From positions 3,141,574 to 3,205,573 of the forward strand of contig NZ_CP025803.1 in the NCBI RefSeq assembly GCF_003352065.1: DNA of 64,000 nt. Reading direction: 5' to 3'. Every line of letters starts with the position of its first letter. Position 1 is the stretch's first letter. Below the pieces are notes generated by a model, which was not told the origin of the DNA, made no database searches, and saw only the letters and a program-made list of their open reading frames with translations. This stretch comes from Sulfitobacter sp. SK011 (GTDB lineage: Bacteria > Pseudomonadota > Alphaproteobacteria > Rhodobacterales > Rhodobacteraceae). Position numbers and translations under genes: made by a program. Shown one piece after another: positions 52,647 to 61,269 of this stretch.

Positions 52647-55048
52647 GCCCTCATCGCTTTGCCCGCAGGGTCGTAGGGTGAGGGCGCGATTACTTTTGCT
52701 GCGCGTTCCACGCCGACCACATGCACGGATAATGTGCTGCCCTCGCTTGCGTATTCCTTGTCAATCAGCGCCATGGCCAGTGATTTGCCCAGCGTATGCG
52801 CGTATCCGCCCGAGGTGATGAAACCGATCTTCTTATCGCCAGACCATGCGGGTTCGTACCCTGTCGCGTCCGCATCTGTCGCGTCAATCTCTAACGTTAC
52901 AAGAACCTTGTCCGGCGTGCCGGCATCACGTTCCTTCATCGCCGCATCTTTGCCCACGAAATCCTTGGACCAATCGATCCAACGATCCATACCGGTCTGA
53001 CCCGGTGTATATCCTTGGGTGAATTCCGCCGACCAAATGCCAAAGGACTTTTCCAACCGCAACGACAACAACGCGTTAAAGCCGTATTCGATCATCCCGT
53101 ATTCCGCGCCCGCCTTCAGCAGCGTATCGCGCAGCGCCTTCATGTCACCCGCACGGCAGTGCAGTTCATATCCCAACTCGCCCGCAACCGACAAACGGCC
53201 AACCTTGCACCGCACCAGCCCGACATCCATCGCACCACAGCCCATGAACCTGAGCGCATCCGCATCGCCATCGCTGAGCGCCGCTTTAAGCACATCACGT
53301 GAATTCGGCCCGGCCAACGAAAACCCAGCCATTTCATCACCCAGATCACGGACCCGCACACCATCGCTCAGGTGATCGTCAAACCACCGCATATGCCAGG
53401 CACGCAGATAATAAGACCCAGTGATCCACCACGTCCCATCACCCCAGTTAAAGATCGTGAGATCCCCTTTGAGCCGCCCATCGTGGCCCAGCATCGGGGC
53501 CAATTTAGCGCGGCCCGGTGCAGGCAGCTTGCTGGCCATCAAGTTGTTCAACCAGCTTTCCGCATTTTCCCCTGTGACCTCAAATCGCGAAAATGCGGTG
53601 ATATCCAGCAGCCCCACACGGCTCCGCACCGCGCGGCATTCGGCCCCCACGATGTCATGGGCATTGGACCGCCGCAGCGATGGCGTTTCCTCAAAACCGG
53701 GGGGGGCAAAATATAGCGGCACTTCAAGGTCCCAGCTTTGCCCCCATTTGGCCCCCACGGCATCCATATCCCCATAACATCCCGTCATCTTAAGCGGCCG
53801 TCCCGCAGGCAGTTGTTCGTTGGGATAGGTCATCACGAAACGGCGCGAATAAAACTGTCCTGTGGTTTGCTTGATGTACTGCTTGTTCTCAGCCCAGACG
53901 CCGTAGCGCGCGACATCCATGCCATAGACGTCCGCCTCAGGCTCGCCGTGGATCATCCATTCGGCCAGTGATTTGCCGACCCCGCCGCCCTGCAAAAACC
54001 CGGCCATGACGGCACAGGCCGACCAATATCCGCGCTTGCCCCGCACCGGTCCGACCAATGGATTGCCATCCGGGCTGAAGGTAAACGCGCCGTTGACCCA
54101 AGTTTTCACCCCCACGTCCTGCAAGGCAGGGTACCGTTCAAAGCCAAGCGTCAGTTCATGTTCGATGCGGTCTGTGTCTTCCTGAAACAGTTCCATGCCA
54201 TAATCCCACGGGGCACCGTCCATCGCCCAGTGTTCGGTGTTGACCTCGTAGATGCCCAGCAGGACACCCTTTTGATCCTGACGCAGATAGGTGAACCCCT
54301 CAAGATCGACGGTCATCGGAACCTCGAAATCAAGCTCTTCCAATTGCGGGATCGTGTCCGAGATCAGGTAGTGATGCTTGAGAGGGGCCACAGGCAATTC
54401 CACCCCCGCCATGCGCCCGACCTGCTTGGCCCAAAGACCGGCGGCGTTGACAACATGCTCACATGAAATGGTGCCTTTTTCGGTTACGACATCCCAGCCC
54501 TGCAAAGTCTGATTAAGCTCCAGCACACGGTTATGTTCGATCACCGTGGCCCCACGTTTCTTGGCCGCCGTGGCATAGGCGTGCACCGTGCCTGTGGTAT
54601 CAATATACCCCTCCCGGTCCGCCCACATTCCTCCAAGCAAGCCCTCGCCCGACATGATCGGGTTCAGTTCGACCGCTTCTTCGACGCTGACCAGACGACA
54701 ATCTTCGATCCCGATGGATTGGAAGGTACGGTAGGCCGATTGCAGCCATTCCCATCGGTCCGGCGTACCAGCCATGGTCAGACCACCGGTCATGTGCAAG
54801 CCGATATTCTGGCCGCTTTCTTTCTCAATCTCGCTCAACAGGTCGATGGTATAGGCCTGCAACTGGGCGATGTTGGGGTCCGCGTTCAGCGCATGAATGC
54901 CGCCCGCCGCGTGCCAGCTTGACCCCGCCGTCAACACCGACCGTTCAACCAGCGCCACATCGCTCCATCCCAGCTTGGCCAGATGATACAGAACCGAGGC
55001 CCCAACGACCCCGCCACCAATAACGACAACCCTGTAATGCGATTTCAT
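52643..55048 (-). CDS. Dimethylglycine/sarcosine dehydrogenase-like FAD enzyme with GcvT domain
   Basis: An 801-residue enzyme. The N-terminal FAD fold has VVVIGGGVVGASVLYHLAKLG, and SSWHAAGG carries the conserved His that often links FAD covalently. From about residue 430 the chain is GcvT-like (aminomethyltransferase), where tetrahydrofolate takes the formaldehyde-level carbon. Such enzymes demethylate dimethylglycine or sarcosine. It overlaps the MttB-family gene by four bases. Palindrome TAGACACACCTGTCCA lies 33 bases upstream of the start. Substrate choice cannot be made from sequence. Confidence 0.9.
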   Translation of the reverse strand: MKSHYRVVVIGGGVVGASVLYHLAKLGWSDVALVERSVLTAGSSWHAAGGIHALNADPNIAQLQAYTIDLLSEIEKESGQNIGLHMTGGLTMAGTPDRWEWLQSAYRTFQSIGIEDCRLVSVEEAVELNPIMSGEGLLGGMWADREGYIDTTGTVHAYATAAKKRGATVIEHNRVLELNQTLQGWDVVTEKGTISCEHVVNAAGLWAKQVGRMAGVELPVAPLKHHYLISDTIPQLEELDFEVPMTVDLEGFTYLRQDQKGVLLGIYEVNTEHWAMDGAPWDYGMELFQEDTDRIEHELTLGFERYPALQDVGVKTWVNGAFTFSPDGNPLVGPVRGKRGYWSACAVMAGFLQGGGVGKSLAEWMIHGEPEADVYGMDVARYGVWAENKQYIKQTTGQFYSRRFVMTYPNEQLPAGRPLKMTGCYGDMDAVGAKWGQSWDLEVPLYFAPPGFEETPSLRRSNAHDIVGAECRAVRSRVGLLDITAFSRFEVTGENAESWLNNLMASKLPAPGRAKLAPMLGHDGRLKGDLTIFNWGDGTWWITGSYYLRAWHMRWFDDHLSDGVRVRDLGDEMAGFSLAGPNSRDVLKAALSDGDADALRFMGCGAMDVGLVRCKVGRLSVAGELGYELHCRAGDMKALRDTLLKAGAEYGMIEYGFNALLSLRLEKSFGIWSAEFTQGYTPGQTGMDRWIDWSKDFVGKDAAMKERDAGTPDKVLVTLEIDATDADATGYEPAWSGDKKIGFITSGGYAHTLGKSLAMALIDKEYASEGSTLSVHVVGVERAAKVIAPSPYDPAGKAMRA

Positions 55049-55080
55049 GTGGCCTGTCTCCCCCTGCGCTTTGGGTTAAT

Positions 55081-55096
55081 TAGACACACCTGTCCA
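55081..55096. promoter_or_regulatory. Possible TetR operator upstream of the demethylase operon
   Basis: TAGACACACCTGTCCA has arms TAGACA and TGTCCA (inverted match five of six) with a four-base centre. It lies 33 bases before the start of the dimethylglycine-dehydrogenase-like gene, in a 74-base gap. The TetR gene is the third gene of this operon, so autoregulation through this site is plausible. Confidence 0.4.
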
Positions 55097-55122
55097 GTTG
55101 ATTTGTCAAGCGCGCATTTCAG

Positions 55123-56094
55123 TCAATACCCCAGCTTCGGATCAACCACATTGCGCAACGGCGCGTCGCGCATCCAACAGTCCAGGTTTTCCAAAAACAG
55201 ATCAAAGGACTCGCGGCCCCATTCCGCATAGACTGACGAACAATGCGGCGAGATGATCACATTATCTGCCTGCCAAAGCAGATTATCTTTGGGTAAAGGC
55301 TCCACTTCAAACACATCCAAAACCGCGCCTGCGATGTGACGGCTTTCCAACGCGCGCCCAAGCGCCAGCTGATCCACCACACCACCGCGCGACACATCGG
55401 CCAGCACGACACCTTTCTTCAGCGCCGCGATTTGCCCTGCGCCAATCAGGTTTTGGGTGCTGCCAATCAGCGGCGTGCAAACAGCGACAAAATCAGCGCG
55501 CGGCATCACGGCAAGCAGATCATCCGCCCCATAAACTTCGTCCACATGAGCGGTGGCCTTGGGATGCGCACGCGTCCCGATCACGATCATGCCAAACGCC
55601 TTTGCCTTCAGCGCCAAGGCCCGGCCCGTGTGACCCAAGCCAACAATCACCAATGTCTTACCCCGCAGCGGCACCACCATGCGCGCGGGGTCCCAGAACC
55701 TGGCCGCTTTGTCGCGCTGAAATCGAGGGACATCGAGGCTGAAATGCAAGAAGCCACCCATGATGTATTCCGCCATCATATCGGCGGCGACCCCGGCGGC
55801 GTTGGTCACGGTAATTTGCGCAGGATCCCATGCGCCAAAATGGTCGGTCCCTGCCCCGCCGTTGGCGATCCAGCGGGGTGCATGTTCCCCAAACAGTGCG
55901 TCCCGTGGAAAGCCTTGAGTGCCTGCAAACCGCACCGAATACACGACATCAGGACGATAGCGCGCCAATGTCCCCGGCAGGGCGTCATAGCTTTCGCAGG
56001 TTTCAAAATCCGCATCGGGATAGGCCGCGCGCAGCCATTCAGCCAAAGACCGGCAATCATCGTTGTGCAACAAAATACGCGGCATGGTATTCAT
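55123..56094 (-). CDS. D-2-hydroxyacid dehydrogenase family protein
   Basis: A 323-residue NAD(P)-dependent dehydrogenase. The nucleotide loop is VIVGLGHTGRAL, the catalytic His is in IISPHCSSVYAEW, and Arg/Glu positions lie in CTPLIGSTQNLI and the DVFEVEPLP segment. It reduces 2-oxo acids or oxidises D-2-hydroxy acids. The ATG at 56094 overlaps the upstream stop as ATGA (MNTMPRILL), and a later Met (MPRILL) is a possible true start. It is the fourth and last gene of the hydantoinase operon. Confidence 0.88.
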   Translation of the reverse strand: MNTMPRILLHNDDCRSLAEWLRAAYPDADFETCESYDALPGTLARYRPDVVYSVRFAGTQGFPRDALFGEHAPRWIANGGAGTDHFGAWDPAQITVTNAAGVAADMMAEYIMGGFLHFSLDVPRFQRDKAARFWDPARMVVPLRGKTLVIVGLGHTGRALALKAKAFGMIVIGTRAHPKATAHVDEVYGADDLLAVMPRADFVAVCTPLIGSTQNLIGAGQIAALKKGVVLADVSRGGVVDQLALGRALESRHIAGAVLDVFEVEPLPKDNLLWQADNVIISPHCSSVYAEWGRESFDLFLENLDCWMRDAPLRNVVDPKLGY

Positions 56095-56837
56095 CCCCAT
56101 TTCCGGGCCAACACCGCCCCAAAACCTTGCAATGCATCGTCCATCCCTGCCAGTTGCAGAGCCTGAAACAGCATGGCTTGATTTGAGGTGATCACTGGCT
56201 TGCCAAGCGCATCCTCAAGCCGCTGCAAAGTTTCGACCGACCGCATGTCAGTGCACGACAGCACAATTGCATCCGCATTTGCATGGTCCGCCGCGCGCCC
56301 CAGCGCCAGAACCCGGTCCGGGGTCATCGCCCCTTGGCCGTCATTATCCAATATCGCGGTCACTTCGGAACGGGCGATGGTCTTGACCCCTTCACTGGCC
56401 AAAAACGCAATCGCCATGTCGTTGATGCCAGAGACATATGGCGAGGCAAAACCGATGCGCCTTGCCCCCACCACGCGCAGTGCATGCACCAATGCGCCCG
56501 CTGCTGTAACGGTCTTTGCACCGCTTTGCGCCGCGATCCTTGCCGCCAGATCACGGTCAAACGCCGCCCCATGTGTCAGCGTGGCTGAGGTGCAGCCGTA
56601 GAATATCACATCCGGCCTGACCCCCATCAGCATCTCCAGCGGCCCGTCCAGATCCGCCGTACCAAGCCCGTGCATCTGATCCGCATCCGGTATCTCATCA
56701 CGGTCATAACCGCCCATCCGCGCAAAATGCAACGACACACCGGTTGGGCGTAAAAGGGCCATGTCGGGTTCCAGATTGCGGTTCGTGAACGGCACCAGAA
56801 AGCCAAATCGGGCGCGCCCGCGTGAGGGATGGATCAT
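56091..56837 (-). CDS. Maleate isomerase / Asp-Glu racemase family protein
   Basis: A 248-residue protein. Two catalytic Cys are present in the right settings: Cys82 in YGCTSATLTHG and Cys194 in LSCTDMRSV, as in maleate isomerase and arylmalonate decarboxylase relatives. RARFGFLVPFTNRNLEPDM is the family start. It may isomerise or racemise an acid made by the hydantoinase. It overlaps both neighbours by four bases, so it is coupled to them. Confidence 0.87.
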   Translation of the reverse strand: MIHPSRGRARFGFLVPFTNRNLEPDMALLRPTGVSLHFARMGGYDRDEIPDADQMHGLGTADLDGPLEMLMGVRPDVIFYGCTSATLTHGAAFDRDLAARIAAQSGAKTVTAAGALVHALRVVGARRIGFASPYVSGINDMAIAFLASEGVKTIARSEVTAILDNDGQGAMTPDRVLALGRAADHANADAIVLSCTDMRSVETLQRLEDALGKPVITSNQAMLFQALQLAGMDDALQGFGAVLARKWG

Positions 56838-58483
56838 GGCTTTGCTCCATAGAGTTGTTGTGCTGCTTCGAGTGAGATCAGACCGTCAGCAATGTCGCGG
56901 GCCACGGCCGCGGGTGTACGCTCTGTCGGGTTTCCGAACCCACCACCGCCGGGGGTTTCAAACAGCAATGTGGTACCCGCAGGAATGCGTACTGTCCCCT
57001 TTCCAGGCAGGTCAGCACCCTGCGCGCCAAGCCGGATACGTCCCGGCGCGCCAGCACCGCCGCAATGACGGCCCGCTGCCGGGGTATTGATCCGCTCAAC
57101 TGATAAAAACAGCATGATGTCCTCGTCCTTGGATGATTTCAACGCGATACTCTGGCCCAATCCGCCCCGCATTCTGCCCACCCCCCCGCTGTCAGGGTGC
57201 AACTCGCGTTTGGTGATCAAAACCGGGGCAGCAGCCTCGGTTGTTTCAATCTGGCTACCCCAGACGCCGCTGGGAAAGGCAGTTGCGGACAGCCCGTCAA
57301 AGTCAGGCCGCGCGCCCGTACCCCCATTGAACACAAGTTCCAGCGCAAATTCAGTATCCCCGCGCCCAACCGCCTCTGGCACGTGACGCAGTGGCAGGTC
57401 GTACATGCAGGACGCCCCTTCGGCAGGCACCTGACCGGGCAGGGCCTGGGTCAGACAGCCATAGACCAGATCGGGCGTCATCTGACCAATCGTATGGCGC
57501 ATGGCCACCGGGCTGGGTGCCACCGCGTTCAGGATACACCCTTCTGGTGCCACCACACGAAACAGGCCAAGCGAGCCCGCGTTGTTGGGGATATCGGATC
57601 CGATGATGCACCGCAGGGCAAAGACCGCATAGGCCGTGGCATAGTTAAGCGGCACGTTGATCCCCTTGGCCGAACAGGCAGAGGTGCCAGCAAAATCAAG
57701 CAACAGATGATCCTCAGCGATGGTCAGCGCAGCCTGTAAGGTGATGGGGCTTTCATAGCCGTCAATCACCAGCGTGCTTTGAAAAATACCCTTGGGCAGG
57801 TCCGCAATTGCCGCAAGCGTGCCGCGCCGCGAAGTGTCGATGATGTGGTCAGCCAACGCATCAAGATCGTCGATGCCAAATTCATCCATCATGCCAGACA
57901 AGCGCCGCGCGCCCGCTTCGCAACACGCAATAAGCGCATAGATGTCACCCTCATTGGCAATCGGATCACGCGAGTTGGCTTTGACAATATCCAGAAGCAA
58001 GCCATTAACCGCGCCCTGATCAACCAGTTTGCACGGTGGGATCAGCAACCCTTCGTCAAAGATATCTGACCCTTCCGGCCCCATGCCAAGGCCGCCAAGA
58101 TCAACCAGATGCGAGGTGCAGGAGGTAAAGCCGATCACAGCGCCACGATGAAACACCGGCATCATCAGCAAGAAATCATTCAGATGCCCCGAAGCGATCC
58201 ACGGGTCGTTGGTCATATAGATGTCACCCGGTTGCATATCAGCCATCGCAAAGCGTGCGCGCAGGGTTTTGACGGCCTCGGCCATGGTGTTGATATGCCC
58301 CGGCGTGCCGGTCACGGCCTGTGCCAGCATCCGGCCCTGAGCGTCAAAAATCCCCGCAGATATGTCACCGCATTCACGTACAATTGGCGAAAACGCGGCC
58401 CGGATCAGCGCCTGACCCTGTTCTTCAACCACAGCCAAAAGGCGATTCCACATAACCTGCAATCGGGTGTCGTTCTGGTTCAT
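56834..58483 (-). CDS. N-methylhydantoinase/oxoprolinase B subunit
   Basis: A 549-residue HyuB-family protein. The start MWNRLLAVVEEQGQALIRAAFSP, GDIYMTNDPWIASGHLND in the first third, and GGVGRMRGGLGQ near the end are conserved. With the A subunit it opens five-membered lactam or hydantoin rings with ATP. The ATG overlaps the A-subunit stop by four bases. Members also act as acetophenone or acetone carboxylases, so the substrate is open. Confidence 0.9.
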   Translation of the reverse strand: MNQNDTRLQVMWNRLLAVVEEQGQALIRAAFSPIVRECGDISAGIFDAQGRMLAQAVTGTPGHINTMAEAVKTLRARFAMADMQPGDIYMTNDPWIASGHLNDFLLMMPVFHRGAVIGFTSCTSHLVDLGGLGMGPEGSDIFDEGLLIPPCKLVDQGAVNGLLLDIVKANSRDPIANEGDIYALIACCEAGARRLSGMMDEFGIDDLDALADHIIDTSRRGTLAAIADLPKGIFQSTLVIDGYESPITLQAALTIAEDHLLLDFAGTSACSAKGINVPLNYATAYAVFALRCIIGSDIPNNAGSLGLFRVVAPEGCILNAVAPSPVAMRHTIGQMTPDLVYGCLTQALPGQVPAEGASCMYDLPLRHVPEAVGRGDTEFALELVFNGGTGARPDFDGLSATAFPSGVWGSQIETTEAAAPVLITKRELHPDSGGVGRMRGGLGQSIALKSSKDEDIMLFLSVERINTPAAGRHCGGAGAPGRIRLGAQGADLPGKGTVRIPAGTTLLFETPGGGGFGNPTERTPAAVARDIADGLISLEAAQQLYGAKP

Positions 58484-60579
58484 GTCACCACCTCCGTCAG
58501 TCGGGAAAGCCAGATGTTGCCCACCCCATCAATGCGCGCAGAAAAGTCCGCACTGACAAGGGTTGTCGTTTGTGCTTCGGTAATCAACGCGGGTCCGTTC
58601 AGGGTGCTGCCAGTCTCCAGCTTGGCGCGGTCAAAGATGCCCGCGCGGACGAGGCTGCCTGTCACATCACAGATGATCTCACGCGTATCCGTGGGCGTTG
58701 CAGGGTGGTGCGTACCCCCCTTCGCTATCTTTGTCAGAGCGGGTGCCGCCGATGATACATGCACCGCCCAATTGAGCACCTCAATGTCCATCCCCGGCAC
58801 CGCGCGGCTGAACTGACGACCGTATTCCAGTTCAAATGCTGTGCGCAGGGTCTCGATGTCATCCGTCGTCAGATCACGTTCAGGCAGGTCAATCTCAATC
58901 TCATGCCCCTGCCCGTGATAGCGCATAAATGCTTGTCTGCGCGTGCTGAGCGTACCGATTGGCGCACCTTGGTGGACCACTTGTGTGGCCTCATCGGTCA
59001 TCGTCGTCAGAAAGTTGTTCAGGCCAGCCACGTCCATGCCATCAAGAAGCGCATAGCGGGAGCGCACAATTTCAAAGCCCACCGGCGCAAAGAGAAACCC
59101 AACAGCCGAGCCAACACCGGGATCGCGCGGGATCAAAATGCGCGACACACCCGCACGCCGTGCCACGCGGGTCGCATGCAACGGGCCATTGCCACCAAAG
59201 GCGATCATCAGTCGGGTATCGATTTGCTTGCCCGATTCCACGGCATGCATGCGGCCCGCACTTGCCATGCTTTCATCGACAATCTCGCTCACCCCCCGCG
59301 CAGCCAAAGTCGCATCCAGCGCCAAGGCATCCCCGACGCCGCAGCACAATACCCGCGCTGCCGCGTCCTGGTCGATCTGCAACCGCCCTTCGGCAAAACG
59401 GTCGGGTTGAATATACCCAAGCGTCACATCCGCGTCTGTGACCGTGGGGGCAGTGCCACCCTTGCCAAAAGCGGCGGGTCCGGGTTCGGCACCAGCACTT
59501 TGCGGTCCCACCGTCAGACGCCCCAAACGATCCACCCCGGCAATAGACCCGCCGCCCGCGCCAATCTCAATCATCTCAAGCACCGGGATCCGAACCGGCA
59601 GACCGGAGCCTTTGATAAACCGCGCGGCACGTGCAATTTCAAACTGCCGCGCCATCTGCGGACGATAATCGTCAATCAGACAAAGCTTTGCTGTGGTGCC
59701 GCCCATGTCGAATGACAAAACAGCACGCTCGCCTGTCTGCGCGGCAATCCGGGCGGCCAGAATGGCCCCTCCGGCAGGGCCGGATTCAACCAACCGGATC
59801 GGCAGGCGCGCAGCCGTCTCCAGCGTCGTCATACCGCCCCCGGCTGTCATCATCAGGATTGGACAGTTCAGCCCCTGCCCCGCAAAAAACGTTTGGAATT
59901 CATCCAAATATCGGGCCATCAGCGGCTGCACATAGGCATTGGCGATGGTCGTGCACAAACGATCAAATTCACGCGCTTCCGGGCTGACCTCGTGCGAGAG
60001 CGAGATGTGAAGATGCGGCAGCGCCGCCCCCAAAAGGTCACGCAGCGCAATCTCATGCGCCGAGTTGGCATAACTGTGCAGCAGGCAGACTGCCACGGCA
60101 TCCGCGCCCGACGCCTTGAGTTCGCCGACCAAGGTTGTGATGGCACTCCGGTCCAGGGGGGTTAACTCCTGTCCCTGAACATCCATCCGGCCCCCAATGG
60201 TAAAGCTGCGCGCGCGCGGCACGATCAGATCCGCTTTGACAAGGTTGATGTCATATTGCGCATAACGCCGTTCATAAGCGATTTCGAGAATGTCGCGGAA
60301 ACCGGCGTTGGTGATGCTGGCCACACAGGCCCCGCGCCGTTCAATCAGCGCGTTGGTGGCCAGTGTCGTGCCATGAATGAACCCACCGATATCGGTCCAG
60401 TCTTTGCCCGCTTGCTCCAGCACATGCCGCGCACCGGCAAGCGCACCGTCAGTTGGATCGGCAGGCGTTGTGAGTGTTTTGGTTGATGCCAGAACCTGGC
60501 CTGCGCCATCTACCAAAACCGTGTCCGTAAATGTCCCGCCAATATCAATGGCAAGCCGAAGTTGAGGGATATGTGTCAT
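58480..60579 (-). CDS. N-methylhydantoinase/oxoprolinase A subunit
   Basis: A 699-residue ATPase of the acetate/sugar-kinase fold. LAIDIGGTFTDTVLVD at the start and SFDMGGTTAKLCLID near residue 285 are the two phosphate-binding motifs. It uses ATP to activate ring carbonyls for the B subunit. It is the first gene of the operon A, B, isomerase, dehydrogenase. The ribosome-binding site ahead of the ATG is weak. A 267-base gap lies upstream, holding a strong hairpin. Confidence 0.9.
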   Translation of the reverse strand: MTHIPQLRLAIDIGGTFTDTVLVDGAGQVLASTKTLTTPADPTDGALAGARHVLEQAGKDWTDIGGFIHGTTLATNALIERRGACVASITNAGFRDILEIAYERRYAQYDINLVKADLIVPRARSFTIGGRMDVQGQELTPLDRSAITTLVGELKASGADAVAVCLLHSYANSAHEIALRDLLGAALPHLHISLSHEVSPEAREFDRLCTTIANAYVQPLMARYLDEFQTFFAGQGLNCPILMMTAGGGMTTLETAARLPIRLVESGPAGGAILAARIAAQTGERAVLSFDMGGTTAKLCLIDDYRPQMARQFEIARAARFIKGSGLPVRIPVLEMIEIGAGGGSIAGVDRLGRLTVGPQSAGAEPGPAAFGKGGTAPTVTDADVTLGYIQPDRFAEGRLQIDQDAAARVLCCGVGDALALDATLAARGVSEIVDESMASAGRMHAVESGKQIDTRLMIAFGGNGPLHATRVARRAGVSRILIPRDPGVGSAVGFLFAPVGFEIVRSRYALLDGMDVAGLNNFLTTMTDEATQVVHQGAPIGTLSTRRQAFMRYHGQGHEIEIDLPERDLTTDDIETLRTAFELEYGRQFSRAVPGMDIEVLNWAVHVSSAAPALTKIAKGGTHHPATPTDTREIICDVTGSLVRAGIFDRAKLETGSTLNGPALITEAQTTTLVSADFSARIDGVGNIWLSRLTEVVT

Positions 60580-60763
60580 GTAAAATCAGTGTAAAAAGGG
60601 GACGGGATAGGCGCGTTTTGGCACCATGAATTGCCGCTTAACAGCGGGATCGACCCATCTAGGTAACGAGGTTGCAGCCCGTTGCCCGGCGTCCTTGAGA
60701 TGTTACAAACGCGAACGTCATCTGTTCAAGCCCTGGCCTTTTGCAGTCACTGGAATGACCCTG

Positions 60764-60794
60764 CGCCGCGATTGGCCATGAGTCAATCGCGGCG
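60764..60794 (-). terminator. Strong hairpin downstream of the nor operon
   Basis: A perfect ten-pair stem (GCCGCGATTG at 60765-60774 with CAATCGCGGC at 60784-60793) with a nine-base loop, one more C-G pair outside. It lies 53 bases beyond the stop of the 82-residue gene, on the minus-strand path, and 185 bases before the hydantoinase start. There is no T run after it. Likely the 3' end signal of the nor operon. Nothing else is seen in this 267-base gap. Confidence 0.55.
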
Positions 60795-60846
60795 TGCCAA
60801 AGCCATGTATCTTCGTCACCCCCCACCTTGGCGCGACCCCGCCTGA

Positions 60847-61095
60847 TCATGAACTGATGTCATGACCGCCGTCATCAGCACGATCCATCAATGTTCTGAT
60901 ATGTCGCGCAAAAATCCATGTGACTGGAACGCCGAGGATGACCCCGCCTATCACCGACCAAACCGGTGGGATAATGGGCAATCCCAACCACGAAGCGATG
61001 AGCCCCGCAAAGAACAGATTGACCGCAACCGCGCCCACACCAAAGGGATAGAGCACAAGCGCGATCTTTGTCACGCCCCAGCCCTGTCTGGTCAT
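60847..61095 (-). CDS. 82-residue two-span membrane protein at the end of the nor operon
   Basis: A small membrane protein with spans at about residues 10-35 (LVLYPFGVGAVAVNLFFAGL) and 43-65, and a charged tail (DRADDGGHDISS). The ATG overlaps the stop of the 58-residue gene as ATGA. Size and two-span layout resemble NorF of other nor clusters, but I see no certain homology. A longer in-frame start (61167) would run into the neighbour and is rejected. Perhaps an accessory of nitric-oxide reductase. Confidence 0.65.
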   Translation of the reverse strand: MTRQGWGVTKIALVLYPFGVGAVAVNLFFAGLIASWLGLPIIPPVWSVIGGVILGVPVTWIFARHIRTLMDRADDGGHDISS

Positions 61096-61268
61096 CGCCT
61101 GCGGACCAGCAGATGCACCGCCAAGAGCGCTGTCAGCAATGCAACCGAGGCTGCAAAAAACCACCACTCAGCCGTGGCCGACTGGGCCTGTGGGATGGGT
61201 CGCTCAAACCCTGCCGCTTGGGTCAGGGTCGGAAAAATCGCAAGGATGGTCAGGGCAAAACGGGTCAT
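61092..61268 (-). CDS. 58-residue membrane protein next to norD
   Basis: A very small gene. A signal or first span (MTRFALTILAIFPTLTQAAG) is followed by a short loop (FERPIPQAQSATAEWW) and a second hydrophobic span ending HLLVRRR. AGGAGA lies before the ATG, one base after the norD stop. The product would be anchored with basic residues inside. Its coupling to norD and to the 82-residue gene suggests that it is part of the nitric-oxide reductase assembly set. No named family recognised. Confidence 0.65.
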   Translation of the reverse strand: MTRFALTILAIFPTLTQAAGFERPIPQAQSATAEWWFFAASVALLTALLAVHLLVRRR

Positions 61269-61269
61269 A

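Noticed and set aside
60659..60850. 63-residue minus-strand ORF upstream of the hydantoinase
   Set aside because: It spans the strong hairpin at 60764-60794 and has no ribosome-binding site or family resemblance.
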